64,000 nt of DNA, from the NCBI GenBank assembly GCA_963770765.1, contig CAVYQS010000015.1, forward strand, positions 76,335 through 140,334. Direction: 5' to 3'. Below, in pieces: positions 23,301 through 30,781 of the stretch; positions within the stretch are counted from its first letter, which is position 1; every line of letters begins with the position of its first letter. The position numbers and the translations under genes were made by a program. The notes beneath the pieces are model-generated. The model did no database searches, was not told the DNA's origin, and worked only from the letters and a program-made list of their open reading frames with translations. This DNA is from CAVPCY01 sp963770765. GTDB taxonomy: Bacteria; Actinomycetota; Coriobacteriia; Anaerosomatales; PHET01.

Positions 23301-24170
23301 TTGAGCGACTCTCTCGTGGAGGGGGCAGGGTTCGCGCAGGTTGACGTTTTCACGGCCGTGCCGTTCCGTGGCAATCCGGTCGCCGTGGTCCTGGACGGCA
23401 ACCGTCTGTCGAGCGCAGAGATGCAGCGCATCGCAAACTGGACGAACCTGTCGGAGACGACGTTTGTCTGTGACGCGACTATCCCGGAGGCGGACTACCG
23501 GCTGCGGATATTCACGCCGCACAGCGAGTTGCCCTTCGCGGGTCACCCGACAGTCGGCAGCGCACGCGCCTTGCTCGACGGAGGGTTCATCCCCAAGAGC
23601 CCCGGTCGGTTGGTACAGGAGTGCGGGCAGGGACTCGTCGAGCTGCGAATCGAGGGCGACAGAATCTACTTCAGGCTGCCGGAGCCGCGCTTCACCTCAC
23701 CTTCGGATGGGGATCTAGCCGCGGTGATCGCCGCGCTCGGCGTGGCGTCGGGCGCCGTCGTGTCGGCGGCAATCGTGGACGTTGGTGCGGTGTGGATGAC
23801 GCTCCATCTGGATTCCGCGGATCAGGTGACTGGACTCGGCCCTGACATGACGCTGCTCGCGAACTCGTACCACGACTGTACGGGCGTCACCGTGTTCGGG
23901 CTTTCGGCGGACAGCGAGACGGCTGATGTTGAGGTGCGCTCGTTCGCACCGGCAGACGGTGTCCCTGAGGATCCGGTGTGCGGCAGTGGCAACGGATGTG
24001 TCGCAGCAGTGATTCGGCGCAACGCCGTGCTCGACACGACCAGCTACGTCGCTAGTCAGGGACGCATGCTTGGCCGTGATGGTCGCGTCGAAGTTGAGTT
24101 CGCTAGCGATGGGACGATCTGGCTCGGCGGCTGCGCGGTGACGTGCGTGCGCGGTGACATCAGGCTGTGA
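23301..24170 (+). CDS. Cassette 4: PhzF-family isomerase
   Basis: A 289-residue PhzF/DapF-fold protein: FAQVDVFTAVPFRGNPVAVVLDG, WTNLSETTFVCD, YRLRIFTPHSELPFAGHPTVGSARALLDGG, and C-terminal FAPADGVPEDPVCGSGNGCVAAVI. The Glu in NLSETTF matches the catalytic acid of PhzF. Members isomerise small acids; the substrate here is unknown. TTG 23301 is chosen because upstream codons in frame translate attC3. A second, distinct PhzF gene lies at 55675. Confidence 0.88.
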   Translation: MSDSLVEGAGFAQVDVFTAVPFRGNPVAVVLDGNRLSSAEMQRIANWTNLSETTFVCDATIPEADYRLRIFTPHSELPFAGHPTVGSARALLDGGFIPKSPGRLVQECGQGLVELRIEGDRIYFRLPEPRFTSPSDGDLAAVIAALGVASGAVVSAAIVDVGAVWMTLHLDSADQVTGLGPDMTLLANSYHDCTGVTVFGLSADSETADVEVRSFAPADGVPEDPVCGSGNGCVAAVIRRNAVLDTTSYVASQGRMLGRDGRVEVEFASDGTIWLGGCAVTCVRGDIRL

Positions 24171-24208
24171 CGGGCCTGATTGACTACGGCATCACTGCTC
24201 CTCGGCCT

Positions 24209-24293
24209 GCCCAACAAAGGCATCAACCTGACCGCCAGACGGTAGACTGACCTGAGAGCGCCTGCGCGGCAGGTTATGCCTAACACGTTAGAC
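24209..24293 (+). repeat. attC4 (type C)
   Basis: R'' GCCCAAC, R' GTTAGAC. The arms differ from types A and B: GGCATCAACCTGACCGCC against GCGCGGCAGGTTATGCC. The spacer still has GGTAGACTGACCTGAGAG. Length 85. Confidence 0.85.
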
Positions 24294-24310
24294 ACAGCTG
24301 GAGCCGAGGG

Positions 24311-24736
24311 GTGAACGTGGAGCAACTGAGGGCGTATCTCCACCTGTTTGGGCTGTTGCTCGTCCCGGGTGCCGCCCTCGCCTCACTGGTGGTGTCTGCA
24401 GCTCAGGTTGCGGTCTCGCAGCGCACCGATTCGGTTCTCGCTCGCTCCATCGTCGCGGCGGCTGCTTTGCCGATGTGTTTGATCGCGACTCTGGCGCTAG
24501 CGCCCCTGGTCTTGGGCGAGCCGCCGTTCGCGTTCGTTTCGGGCTCCGGCATGCTTCTTTCCAGCGCTGCTCTTCCCCTGGTCGTCGTGCTTCCCTGGGG
24601 AGCCGTCACAACGTATGCGATCCGCACTACCCGCCCTGTGTGGTGGCAGGGCGCTCTACTAGGCGCGCTTGCTGTCATCGCGGGCGCGGCCCTGTGGATT
24701 CTGTTCGGCGTCATGGTCGGCGCGGAGACGGACTGA
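24311..24736 (+). CDS. Cassette 5: four-helix membrane protein
   Basis: A 141-residue protein with four predicted membrane segments (LHLFGLLLVPGAALASLVVSA; SIVAAAALPMCLIATLALAPLVLG; GMLLSSAALPLVVVLPWGAVTTY; GALLGALAVIAGAALWILFGVMVG). GTG start 18 bases after the attC4 core. No family recognised. One of at least nine small membrane proteins in the array. Confidence 0.75.
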   Translation: MNVEQLRAYLHLFGLLLVPGAALASLVVSAAQVAVSQRTDSVLARSIVAAAALPMCLIATLALAPLVLGEPPFAFVSGSGMLLSSAALPLVVVLPWGAVTTYAIRTTRPVWWQGALLGALAVIAGAALWILFGVMVGAETD

Positions 24737-24744
24737 CGCGGCGT

Positions 24745-24830
24745 GTCTAACAAGCGCATCCAGCAGAACGCCGCAAGGTAGACTGCGGAAATGAGGCGCT
24801 CGGCGTCTGCTGATGCGCAACACGTTAGGC
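24745..24830 (+). repeat. attC5 (type A)
   Basis: R'' GTCTAAC, R' GTTAGGC; arms GCGCATCCAGCAGAACGCCG and CGGCGTCTGCTGATGCGC; spacer GGTAGACTGCGG. Length 86. Confidence 0.9.
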
Positions 24831-24858
24831 GTGTTCCCTGCAGCAGACGGATAGGTGC

Positions 24859-24864
24859 TATAAT
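24859..24864 (+). promoter_or_regulatory. -10 element of cassette 6 toxin-antitoxin operon
   Basis: A consensus TATAAT lies 36 bases before the antitoxin ATG, inside the cassette, so this module has its own promoter. No clear -35. GGAGG at 24890-24894 precedes the start. Confidence 0.6.
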
Positions 24865-24899
24865 CAGCACCAGATATTAGCTGCTGTTCGGAGGTCGAC

Positions 24900-25178
24900 A
24901 TGCGAAGCGCTGCGATCAAGTTCTCAGAGGACGTCGTCCCGCTTGGAGACATGAAGGTCAACCCCGGCAAGGTCGTCCGGCGCGTCGATGAGACAGGTCG
25001 GCCGGTGCTGCTCACAAGTCACGGGCGCGGCGTTGCCGTTGTGCAGGCCCTAGACGAGTACGAGGCCTCACAAGAGGAGCGCGACTTCATGCGTGCCGTC
25101 GTAGCAGGGCTTGCGGATATCGAGGCTGGCAGAGTCATCCCGCTCGACGAGGCCATGCGCTCGCTGGGCCTCGACTGA
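24900..25178 (+). CDS. Cassette 6: Phd/YefM-type antitoxin
   Basis: A 92-residue antitoxin: FSEDVVPLGDMKVNPGKVVRRVDETGRPVLLTSHGRGVAVVQALDEYEASQEE, the Phd/YefM DNA-binding fold, followed by an acidic/hydrophobic toxin-binding tail. It should repress its own operon and neutralise the toxin. Its TGA overlaps the toxin ATG (ATGA at 25175-25178), so the pair is coupled. Confidence 0.92.
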   Translation: MRSAAIKFSEDVVPLGDMKVNPGKVVRRVDETGRPVLLTSHGRGVAVVQALDEYEASQEERDFMRAVVAGLADIEAGRVIPLDEAMRSLGLD

Positions 25179-25489
25179 TGGCTGCCGCAAGGATCGAGCT
25201 CGCCCAGTCGGCGCGAGACGATCTTGCAGACATTATCGCCTGGTACACCTCAGAGGGCGTGCCGCAGGTGGGCCTTCGGCTGGTGCGCGAGATCCGCGAC
25301 CGCATCGTTCAGCTCTCGGAGTTCCCCGACAGCGGCAGGATGGTTCCGGAGTTCGACTCGCCGTGGCTGCGCGAACTCGAGCATCCACCGTTTCGCATCG
25401 TCTACCGTCGCGATGACGAAGCTGTGGTGATCGTTCGTGTGTGGCGCAGTGAGCGCCTGATGGACGCGAGCTTGGGCGGAAACGCCTAA
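25178..25489 (+). CDS. Cassette 6: ParE/RelE-superfamily toxin
   Basis: A 103-residue toxin: RIELAQSARDDLADIIAWYTSEG, LVREIRDRIVQLSEFPDSGRMVPEF, LRELEHPPFRIVYRRDDEAVVIVRVWRSERLMD. The IAWY, FPxSGR and YRIVYR patterns are of the ParE branch (gyrase poison) rather than RelE mRNase; the branch is inference. The stop codon TAA is inside the attC6 R'' core. Confidence 0.9.
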   Translation: MAAARIELAQSARDDLADIIAWYTSEGVPQVGLRLVREIRDRIVQLSEFPDSGRMVPEFDSPWLRELEHPPFRIVYRRDDEAVVIVRVWRSERLMDASLGGNA

Positions 25490-25568
25490 CAAGCGCATCG
25501 AGCAGAACGCCAGAAGGTAGACTGACCTGAGAGCGCATCGGCGTCTGCTCATGCGCAACGCGTTAGGC
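25484..25568 (+). repeat. attC6 (type A reference copy)
   Basis: R'' GCCTAAC, R' GTTAGGC; arms GCGCATCGAGCAGAACGCC and GGCGTCTGCTCATGCGC, perfectly paired apart from an extra C and A; spacer AGAAGGTAGACTGACC. Length 85. Confidence 0.93.
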
Positions 25569-25598
25569 ATATGGACATCTGGGCCAGAAGGAGGGCAC

Positions 25599-26732
25599 TT
25601 GGAATGTACGGTTGCCCTATCCGGGGGGTCCACCGAGTCCGCAGTTGCTCAACGGCGATTCGGGCCGTTTCGCACAACTGACGGGCGGCTGCGATTCCTC
25701 GATCTGGCCCGCGGCCTAGCAATCATCTTCATGGTGCTCCAGCATGTGCAGATTGTGTTCGCGGTCGGCGCTGGTGAGTCATCGGCACTCGGCCAGGTGT
25801 TCCTCTTGCTGGGAACCGCGCCCGCCGCACCGGTGTTCATGGTCGTCATGGGATTCTTGTATGGGAGTTCGGTAGGTGACGACTTGGCTAGCGGTATCGT
25901 GCGTGGGCTCAAGCTCTTCGCACTAGGTTACGCGCTCAACCTCGTCCGCTTCGTCATCCCGGGTGTGCTTGCAGGCGGAAGCGCGACTGCGCAGGCCTTT
26001 CTCGGACCCGATTGGTGGGGTCCGTTCTTCGAGATCGATATCCTCCAGCTCGCCGGCCTCTCACTCGCGCTCCTTGCCCCAGTGAAGAGGTATGTTCGCG
26101 ATCCTCGAGCGGTCTTGGCGCTGGCTGCAGGCGTGGCAGCACTTTCGCCGCTTCTCTGGGGTGCGGGCGGGGGCGTCGTCCTTGATCCGCTGTGGGGAGT
26201 TGGCGACTGGGTGTCCTTCCCCCTGTTCCCCTGGGTGGCCTACCCGCTGCTTGGACTGTCCCTCGCCAGATTCACTGTCAGGGCGACCTCGGCAAGTCGG
26301 CTGATCCACTCTTGGACCTTTGCGGGTGCTGCCGTGTTGTTCATCGGAGCTGCATTTGCCCTGCTTGCACCGGCAAGTACGGGGATTCTCGCGTTTGGCG
26401 ACTACTACCGCAGCGGTCTGCCGGTGCAACTCATGTTGGCGGGCTTCGTCCTGCTCTGGCTGTCGCTGATGTGGTGGCTGGATGAGCGCCTATCGTGGCG
26501 AGCGATACCGAGGTACCTCACCTCACTGAGCCGCAATATCACTGCCATCTACGTGATCCAGTGGGTGTTGATCGGATGGTTGGCGATCGTGTTCGGCGTG
26601 ATGGGCCAGCCTTCGTGGGCTGCGGCCATGGCGGCGCTTCCGATTCTTGTCGTGAGTCATCTGCTTGCACTTGGCTATAAGCGCATGAGTCGCAGCCGTC
26701 GTGCAGTTCGGCCGGCAGAAGTCCGGGGCTGA
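25599..26732 (+). CDS. Cassette 7: multipass acyltransferase-like membrane protein
   Basis: A 377-residue protein with about 10 membrane helices. RLRFLDLARGLAIIFMVLQHVQIVFA, with an RxxxLDxxRG start and an intramembrane His, matches the heparan-alpha-glucosaminide N-acetyltransferase/acyltransferase-3-like family that moves acyl groups across membranes. Late helices: LSRNITAIYVIQWVLIGWLAIVFG. TTG 25599 follows AAGGAGGG. Substrate unknown; probably envelope modification. It is one of the larger cassettes. Confidence 0.78.
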   Translation: MECTVALSGGSTESAVAQRRFGPFRTTDGRLRFLDLARGLAIIFMVLQHVQIVFAVGAGESSALGQVFLLLGTAPAAPVFMVVMGFLYGSSVGDDLASGIVRGLKLFALGYALNLVRFVIPGVLAGGSATAQAFLGPDWWGPFFEIDILQLAGLSLALLAPVKRYVRDPRAVLALAAGVAALSPLLWGAGGGVVLDPLWGVGDWVSFPLFPWVAYPLLGLSLARFTVRATSASRLIHSWTFAGAAVLFIGAAFALLAPASTGILAFGDYYRSGLPVQLMLAGFVLLWLSLMWWLDERLSWRAIPRYLTSLSRNITAIYVIQWVLIGWLAIVFGVMGQPSWAAAMAALPILVVSHLLALGYKRMSRSRRAVRPAEVRG

Positions 26733-26770
26733 TGCGGCTCCTTGCCTGCGCCTCGGGTGCGCTCCCCAAT

Positions 26771-26855
26771 GCCTAACAAGCGCATCGAGCAGAACGTCAA
26801 GAGCTAGACTGACCAGAATGCGCGCGGGCGTCTGCTCATGCGCAACACGTTAGCT
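26771..26855 (+). repeat. attC7 (type A)
   Basis: R'' GCCTAAC, R' GTTAGCT; arms GCGCATCGAGCAGAACG and CGTCTGCTCATGCGC; spacer GAGCTAGACTGACC. Length 85. Confidence 0.9.
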
Positions 26856-26873
26856 GGACAAAGGGGATCTCGG

Positions 26874-27437
26874 GTGACTGTCGAGGAGGCTCAGCGCGAC
26901 ATGCGACTCGGCCTGCTGGGTGGCTTCATGGGCCAATTGGTGTCCGGCATCCTCTGGTTCGTATCGGCAGCACTCGCGACGTGGGGAACACCACGCGCCG
27001 CCGTCGCGTTCTTGGTGGCTGCGGGGTTCTTCATCTTCCCGCTCACGAAGTTTGGGCTCAGGCTCATGGGGCATCGATCACGGGTGTCGCAGGACAATCC
27101 GCTCAACGGTCTCGGGATGCAGAGCGCCTTCGTCCTGCCACTCTCTCTGCTACTCGTCGGCGCAGCTGCTCTGTACCGGATCGAGTGGTTCTATCCGGCG
27201 TTCATGATTGTCCTCGGCGCGCACTATCTACCGTTCGTGACCTTGTACGGCATGCGCATGTTCTACGCCCTGGCCGCCATCCTTGTCGGGGCCGGGGTCG
27301 TGCTGGCGCTCTATCTACCGCTGTCCTTCAGTGCAGGCGCATGGTTCACGGCGGCCGTGCTCGTTCTATTCGCGTTCATCGGTCGGCGCGTCGCAAGTGC
27401 CGAGCTGGCAGGTTCGCGCTCGGTGCCCGCCAGCTAA
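26874..27437 (+). CDS. Cassette 8: integral membrane protein
   Basis: A 187-residue protein with about six helices (LGGFMGQLVSGILWFVSAALATWG; AAVAFLVAAGFFIFPLTKFGLRLMG; AFVLPLSLLLVGAAALYRIEWFYPAFMIVLGAHYLPFVTLYG; YALAAILVGAGVVLALYLPL; AWFTAAVLVLFAFIGRRVA). The pattern resembles uncharacterised membrane proteins found in other bacteria; no function known. GTG 26874 chosen since upstream codons read through attC7. Stop codon lies in attC8. Confidence 0.75.
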   Translation: MTVEEAQRDMRLGLLGGFMGQLVSGILWFVSAALATWGTPRAAVAFLVAAGFFIFPLTKFGLRLMGHRSRVSQDNPLNGLGMQSAFVLPLSLLLVGAAALYRIEWFYPAFMIVLGAHYLPFVTLYGMRMFYALAAILVGAGVVLALYLPLSFSAGAWFTAAVLVLFAFIGRRVASAELAGSRSVPAS

Positions 27438-27515
27438 CAGGCGCATCGAGCGGACACCGCCAGGTTAGAATCATCCCGAAGCGCTTGAGTGCCGCTCATG
27501 CGCAACACGTTAGCT
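27432..27515 (+). repeat. attC8 (type B)
   Basis: R'' AGCTAAC, R' GTTAGCT, fully complementary; arms GCGCATCGAGCGGACACCGC and GTGCCGCTCATGCGC; spacer GGTTAGAATCATCC. Length 84. Confidence 0.9.
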
Positions 27516-27610
27516 ACACTTGGGACGCCTCGGCTGCGGATCTCCATCGCGGTTCCCCGTCTCGCGGGAATACACCGGTCGTACGGATTTCTCGGCGATT
27601 GGAGCGACTT

Positions 27611-28120
27611 ATGGATGCAGGTCGCGTCATTGACGCGCTGAATGCGGCCAGATCGCGCGAGCTGGCGGTGATCATCCAGTACATGGAGCATCACTACGTG
27701 GCGGCAAGCCTGGTCGGCATGCCATCGTTCGTGAAGCAGACTCGGGGCGACATCTGGGTAGGCGCCCATGGCTCGGGATTCGGGGCCCGTTTGGTCGGCA
27801 TGCCTGGACCCGTCGTCACGCTGAAGTCGGTCGCCAAGGTAGAGATGCTGCATGCGCAGAGCTTCGGCAATCGAGTCACTGCGCTCGGCGGCATCCCTAC
27901 GGTTACCCCCGGGGAACGCTGCAAGGCCTCAAGCGTGCCTGAGATGCTCAGGCTCGACGTGGCAGCTGAGGATGAGGCGATCTGTCTGTATGCGGAGAGC
28001 ATGGACATGTGTCGCAGCGAGGGCGATGAAGTCAGCGGCGCGCTCTTCGAAAGCATCCTCCGTGACGAGATCGCACATTCCGCTGCGTTCCGTGCGCTGA
28101 ACGAGGGAGCAAACGCCTAG
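27611..28120 (+). CDS. Cassette 9: bacterioferritin/ferritin-like protein with an insertion
   Basis: A 169-residue four-helix-type protein: VIDALNAARSRELAVIIQYMEHHYVA (helix A with Glu and Tyr), KVEMLHAQSFGNRVTALGGIPT (ExxH of helix B), LRLDVAAEDEAICLYAESMDMCRSEGD (helix C) and LFESILRDEIAHSAAFRAL (ExxH of helix D). These are bacterioferritin-like diiron ligands. Between helices A and B sits an unusual stretch, SFVKQTRGDIWVGAHGSGFGARLVGMPGPVVTLKS, about 30 residues longer than usual. ATG 27611; iron storage or redox stress role inferred. Confidence 0.78.
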   Translation: MDAGRVIDALNAARSRELAVIIQYMEHHYVAASLVGMPSFVKQTRGDIWVGAHGSGFGARLVGMPGPVVTLKSVAKVEMLHAQSFGNRVTALGGIPTVTPGERCKASSVPEMLRLDVAAEDEAICLYAESMDMCRSEGDEVSGALFESILRDEIAHSAAFRALNEGANA

Positions 28121-28163
28121 GCCATTGGGCCTGGATACCCGTGTTGTTCGGGTCGTGCTGGGT

Positions 28164-28246
28164 AGCTAACAAAGGCATCGAGCGGACGGCGTCAGCGCTA
28201 GACTGAAGCGAGGCATGGGCCGCCGCTCATGCCTAACACGTTAGGC
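28164..28246 (+). repeat. attC9 (type B, GGCAT variant)
   Basis: R'' TAGCTAAC region (28164-28170), R' GTTAGGC. Arms AGGCATCGAGCGGACGGC and GCCGCCGCTCATGCCT: the A-G-G change is matched by C-C-T in the partner arm. Length 83. Confidence 0.9.
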
Positions 28247-28260
28247 CGAGGCCAGCGGCC

Positions 28261-28313
28261 TTGCCACGACTCCGAACGTGGGTATACTGCAAGTTGTACA
28301 TTCTAGCGTACAA
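28261..28313 (+). promoter_or_regulatory. Promoter and palindromic operator of cassette 10 toxin-antitoxin operon
   Basis: TTGCCA (28261-28266) and TATACT (28283-28288) are 16 bases apart, a sound sigma-70-type promoter. Just downstream, TTGTAC (28294-28299) and GTACAA (28308-28313) form an inverted repeat, a likely operator for antitoxin autoregulation. The antitoxin ATG is at 28325 after AAGGAG. Confidence 0.72.
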
Positions 28314-28324
28314 GGAGCAGCATT

Positions 28325-28603
28325 ATGCGCCCACTCAAGCTCGATGAGGACATCCGCCCGCTTTCGGAGTTCCGCTCTGAGATCGCCTCATTCGTCAAGC
28401 GCGTGAATGACACGAAACGTCCGCTCGTACTCACGCAACATGGCCGTGGCGCCGTGGTCGTGGTCGACATCGCGGAGTACGCGGCGATGCGCGAACGGCT
28501 GGAGACACTCGATGACATCGTTGCCGCGCGCGCACAGCTCGTCGCCGGCGAGGGCGTCGCGCATGACGAAGCCAAAGCGCAGGTCCTCGGCAGGCTAGCC
28601 TAG
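28325..28603 (+). CDS. Cassette 10: Phd/YefM-type antitoxin
   Basis: A 92-residue Phd-family antitoxin: DEDIRPLSEFRSEIASFVKRVNDTKRPLVLTQHGRGAVVVVDIAEYAAMRERLE, with a tail ARAQLVAGEGVAHDEAKAQVLGRLA. It resembles the cassette 6 antitoxin in fold, not closely in sequence. Toxin gene follows after 1 base. Confidence 0.92.
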   Translation: MRPLKLDEDIRPLSEFRSEIASFVKRVNDTKRPLVLTQHGRGAVVVVDIAEYAAMRERLETLDDIVAARAQLVAGEGVAHDEAKAQVLGRLA

Positions 28604-28604
28604 G

Positions 28605-28910
28605 ATGCGGGTCATTTGGTCGCCGCGAGCGATCGATCGAGTGGTCGAGATCGCAGGCTACATCGCCCAGGACAGTCCCAGCGAAGCGCGGGCATGGGTC
28701 GAGCGTCTCTTCGGACACGTCGATCAGCAGCTCTCAGCGTTCCCACTGAGCGGCAAGCCCGCCCGCGACGTGGACACAGACGATGCGCGCGAGCTCGTAT
28801 TCGAGTCATATCGCGTCTTCTACGACGTGGGCGACGCTGTCGAGATTCTCACGGTCAGGCGCGGAAGCGAGCTCGTCGACGCGGATGAGCTGCGATCGGG
28901 CCCGGCCTAA
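28605..28910 (+). CDS. Cassette 10: ParE-type toxin
   Basis: A 101-residue ParE-like toxin: VIWSPRAIDRVVEIAGYIAQDSPSEARAWVERLFGHVDQQLSAFPLSGKPARDV, ELVFESYRVFYDVGDAVEILTVRRGSELV. The IAxYIAQDSPxAA and FPLSG patterns are diagnostic of ParE. The stop TAA lies within attC10. Confidence 0.92.
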   Translation: MRVIWSPRAIDRVVEIAGYIAQDSPSEARAWVERLFGHVDQQLSAFPLSGKPARDVDTDDARELVFESYRVFYDVGDAVEILTVRRGSELVDADELRSGPA

Positions 28911-28988
28911 CAAGCGCATCGAGCGGTCGCCGCAAGGTTAGAATCGTCCCTAAGCGCCTGAGCGCCGCTCATGCGCAACACGTTAGGT
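28905..28988 (+). repeat. attC10 (type B)
   Basis: R'' GCCTAAC, R' GTTAGGT; arms GCGCATCGAGCGGTCGCCGC and GCGCCGCTCATGCGC; spacer GGTTAGAATCGTCC. Nearly identical to attC17. Length 84. Confidence 0.92.
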
Positions 28989-28994
28989 GGTCAG

Positions 28995-29510
28995 ATGCGT
29001 TTCCGCGTGCACGAGACCTTCGGTACCGATGTCGTTCTCGCCAGCGTCAGTTGTGACGACGACGGCAATGGCGAGCCGTCACCGTGGAGCGGCGCGTGGC
29101 ATATCGACATGCGTCGATTCGAGCACTTCTTGGATCATGGTCTTCGCCCGCTGTCTTTTGGCGACGCCGTTGTCTCGGTCGGCTACGATCTCACGGTCGC
29201 TGACTACGTCAAGTGGAATCCGTACCAGTTCTCGGACGAGCCGTACTCTCACAAATCCTGGAACCGGCGAGACCGAGCGTTGGTCTTGACGAACGAGATC
29301 GAGTGGAACGTGGTCAAAGACCTCGGCGCCCAGGCCCAATTGGGTTACCTGAAGTCAGCTCTCGCCGCGACACTGGATCGGGAGTTCAAGTTTCGTAGAG
29401 AGCCGGTGCCGTTCGACCAGCTGGCGTTTGCTGAGGCGCTTTCGAGCATTCTGGACCTGCTGTCCTTGCGAGACGTTGCCTTGGAAGCTCGTAGCCAAGA
29501 GCCAGGCTAG
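28995..29510 (+). CDS. Cassette 11: hypothetical protein
   Basis: A 171-residue soluble protein: MRFRVHETFGTDVVLASVSCDDDGNGEPSPWSG, AWHIDMRRFEHFLDHGLRPLSFGDAVVSVGYDLTVADYVKWNPYQFSDEPYSHKSWNRRDRALVLTNEIEWN, then a helical C-terminus (QLGYLKSALAATLDREFKF...AEALSSILDLLSLRDVALEA). ATG 28995 is 7 bases after the attC10 core. I recognise no family. Confidence 0.7.
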   Translation: MRFRVHETFGTDVVLASVSCDDDGNGEPSPWSGAWHIDMRRFEHFLDHGLRPLSFGDAVVSVGYDLTVADYVKWNPYQFSDEPYSHKSWNRRDRALVLTNEIEWNVVKDLGAQAQLGYLKSALAATLDREFKFRREPVPFDQLAFAEALSSILDLLSLRDVALEARSQEPG

Positions 29511-29518
29511 TCCCGGCC

Positions 29519-29603
29519 GCCTAACAATGGCATCGAGCAGAACGCCAGACGGTAGACTGGCCTGAGAGGGCGTGCGCGTCTGCTCATGCCAAACACGTTA
29601 GAG
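29519..29603 (+). repeat. attC11 (type A, TGGCAT variant)
   Basis: R'' GCCTAAC, R' GTTAGAG; ATGGCATCGAGCAGAACGCC pairs with GCGTCTGCTCATGCCA, again with a compensated change next to the core. Length 85. Confidence 0.9.
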
Positions 29604-29640
29604 CGACAGGACGTCAACTTCTCGGCTCGCAGTTCGGGTG

Positions 29641-29667
29641 TTGCGACTGTACCAATTGTGGTACAGT
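29641..29667 (+). promoter_or_regulatory. Promoter/operator of cassette 12 HigBA
   Basis: CTGTACC (29647-29653) and GGTACAG (29660-29666) form a perfect inverted repeat. TTGCGA (29641-29646) and TACAGT (29662-29667) flank or overlap it as possible -35/-10 boxes. The toxin ATG is only 6 bases past TACAGT, implying a leaderless transcript. Confidence 0.6.
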
Positions 29668-29673
29668 CCTTGC

Positions 29674-30033
29674 ATGGGCGAACCCGGTGACCAGGAATCC
29701 ATCTTGTCTGTCGTCTTCTATGCCACCGCAGCCGGCAACGAGCCGGTACGGGCCTGGTTGCTCGAGCTGTCTCGCGATAATCGGCGCGCGGTCGGCTTCG
29801 ACATCAAGACGGCGCAGTACGGCTGGCCACTCGGCATGCCGCTCATCCGCAAGCTCGAACCGGGCTTGTGGGAGGTCCGGTCTCACATCGCCGCCGGAAT
29901 CGCACGGGTGCTGTTCACGGTGGACGGCGACACGATGATTCTTCTCCACGGATTCGTGAAGAAGTCGCAGAAGACGCCAGCTGCTGACCTGAAGACGGCC
30001 AAGCAGCGTATGGCGGACCTGCAGAAAGGGTGA
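29674..30033 (+). CDS. Cassette 12: HigB/RelE-type toxin (phage Gp49-like)
   Basis: A 119-residue toxin: SVVFYATAAGNEPVRAWLLELSRDNRRAVGFDIKTAQYGWPLGMPLIRKLEPGLWEVRSHIAAGIARVLFTVDGDTMILLHGFVKKSQKTPAADLKTAKQRMADL. The GLWEVR...ARVLF...LLHGFxKKSQKTP pattern marks the Gp49/HigB branch of RelE mRNases. ATG 29674 sits in the palindromic promoter region. Toxin precedes antitoxin, as in higBA. Confidence 0.92.
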   Translation: MGEPGDQESILSVVFYATAAGNEPVRAWLLELSRDNRRAVGFDIKTAQYGWPLGMPLIRKLEPGLWEVRSHIAAGIARVLFTVDGDTMILLHGFVKKSQKTPAADLKTAKQRMADLQKG

Positions 30034-30323
30034 GTACGTTGGCTAACAAGCATATCGGGGGCCGCTTCGACGACTTCCTGCGTGACGAGGGGATGTTTGA
30101 CGACGCGGAGGCCGTTGCGACCAAACGCGTCATCGCTTACCAGATTGCCCAGGAGATGGAGCTCGCCCACATCTCGCAGACCGAGCTCGCCCGGCGTATG
30201 AAGACGAGTCGCTCCGCCGTCGAGCGCCTTCTCGATCCAGCGAATCCCTCGGTGACGCTGTCGACTCTGGAGCGCGCTGCCAGTGCGGTCGGCAAGCGGC
30301 TCAAGGTCCAGCTCACGGCCTAG
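30030..30323 (+). CDS. Cassette 12: HigA-type antitoxin (XRE HTH)
   Basis: A 97-residue protein with an XRE helix-turn-helix: IAYQIAQEMELAHISQTELARRMKTSRSAVERLLDPANPSVTLSTLERAASAVGKRLKVQL. GTG 30030 overlaps the toxin stop codon. It should neutralise HigB and bind the palindrome upstream. Confidence 0.9.
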   Translation: MSTLANKHIGGRFDDFLRDEGMFDDAEAVATKRVIAYQIAQEMELAHISQTELARRMKTSRSAVERLLDPANPSVTLSTLERAASAVGKRLKVQLTA

Positions 30324-30331
30324 GGCCTGCG

Positions 30332-30415
30332 CTCTAACAAAGGCATCGAGCGGGCAGCGCAAGGTAGAATCCACCTGATCGGTATTGACCGCCGCTCATG
30401 CCTAACACGTTAGAA
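30332..30415 (+). repeat. attC12 (type B, GGCAT variant)
   Basis: R'' CTCTAAC, R' GTTAGAA; AGGCATCGAGCGGGC pairs with GACCGCCGCTCATGCCT; spacer GGTAGAATCCACC. Length 84. Confidence 0.88.
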
Positions 30416-30456
30416 CGAGGCCCATAACCGCCCTCCGGGAGCGGGGGGTGCAATAG

Positions 30457-30491
30457 TAACGCTTGACGTTATTCACGCACGGCGTTATTAT
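30457..30491 (+). promoter_or_regulatory. Promoter of cassette 13 HigBA, with inverted TAACGC/GCGTTA
   Basis: TTGACG (30463-30468) and TATTAT (30486-30491) are separated by 17 bases, a near-consensus promoter. TAACGC (30457-30462) and GCGTTA (30483-30488) are inverted copies around it, a probable operator. The toxin ATG at 30498 is at the expected +1, so the transcript looks leaderless. Confidence 0.7.
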
Positions 30492-30497
30492 CAACAC

Positions 30498-30776
30498 ATG
30501 ATCGTCTCGTTCCGTGACTCCGACACTGAGGCTCTGGCCGGCGGCAAGCGCGTCAAGCGCTATGTCGCCTTCGAGTCGGTCGCCCGGCGAAAGCTTCGCC
30601 AGCTCGAGATCGCCGGTCGGCTCGACGACCTGAGAGTCCCTCCCGGAAACAGGCTAGAGGCGCTCAAGGGCGATCGCGCCGGACAGCACAGTATCCGCAT
30701 CAACGACCAGTATCGGGTGTGTTTCGTCTGGACCGCGGCCGGACCGCAAGACGTAGAGATCGTGGACTACCACTAG
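30498..30776 (+). CDS. Cassette 13: HigB-type toxin
   Basis: A 92-residue HigB (Proteus Rts1-like) mRNase: MIVSFRDSDTEALAGGKRVKRYVAFESVARRKLRQLEIAGRLDDLRVPPGNRLEALKGDRAGQHSIRINDQYRVCFVWTAAGPQDVEIVDYH. The PPGNRLEALKGDRxGQxSIRINDQYRVCF signature is diagnostic. It starts at the promoter's likely +1. Confidence 0.96.
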   Translation: MIVSFRDSDTEALAGGKRVKRYVAFESVARRKLRQLEIAGRLDDLRVPPGNRLEALKGDRAGQHSIRINDQYRVCFVWTAAGPQDVEIVDYH

Positions 30777-30781
30777 AGGTG

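Noticed and set aside
24209..24293. Repeats of about 85 bases as a CRISPR array
   Set aside because: Spacing is irregular (400-1400 bases), intervals hold genes, and the repeat ends are complementary integron cores.
26981..27610. Long Arg/His-rich plus-strand reading upstream of the ferritin-like gene
   Set aside because: It is the out-of-frame shadow of the cassette 8 membrane protein and crosses attC8; the ferritin-like gene starts at ATG 27611.
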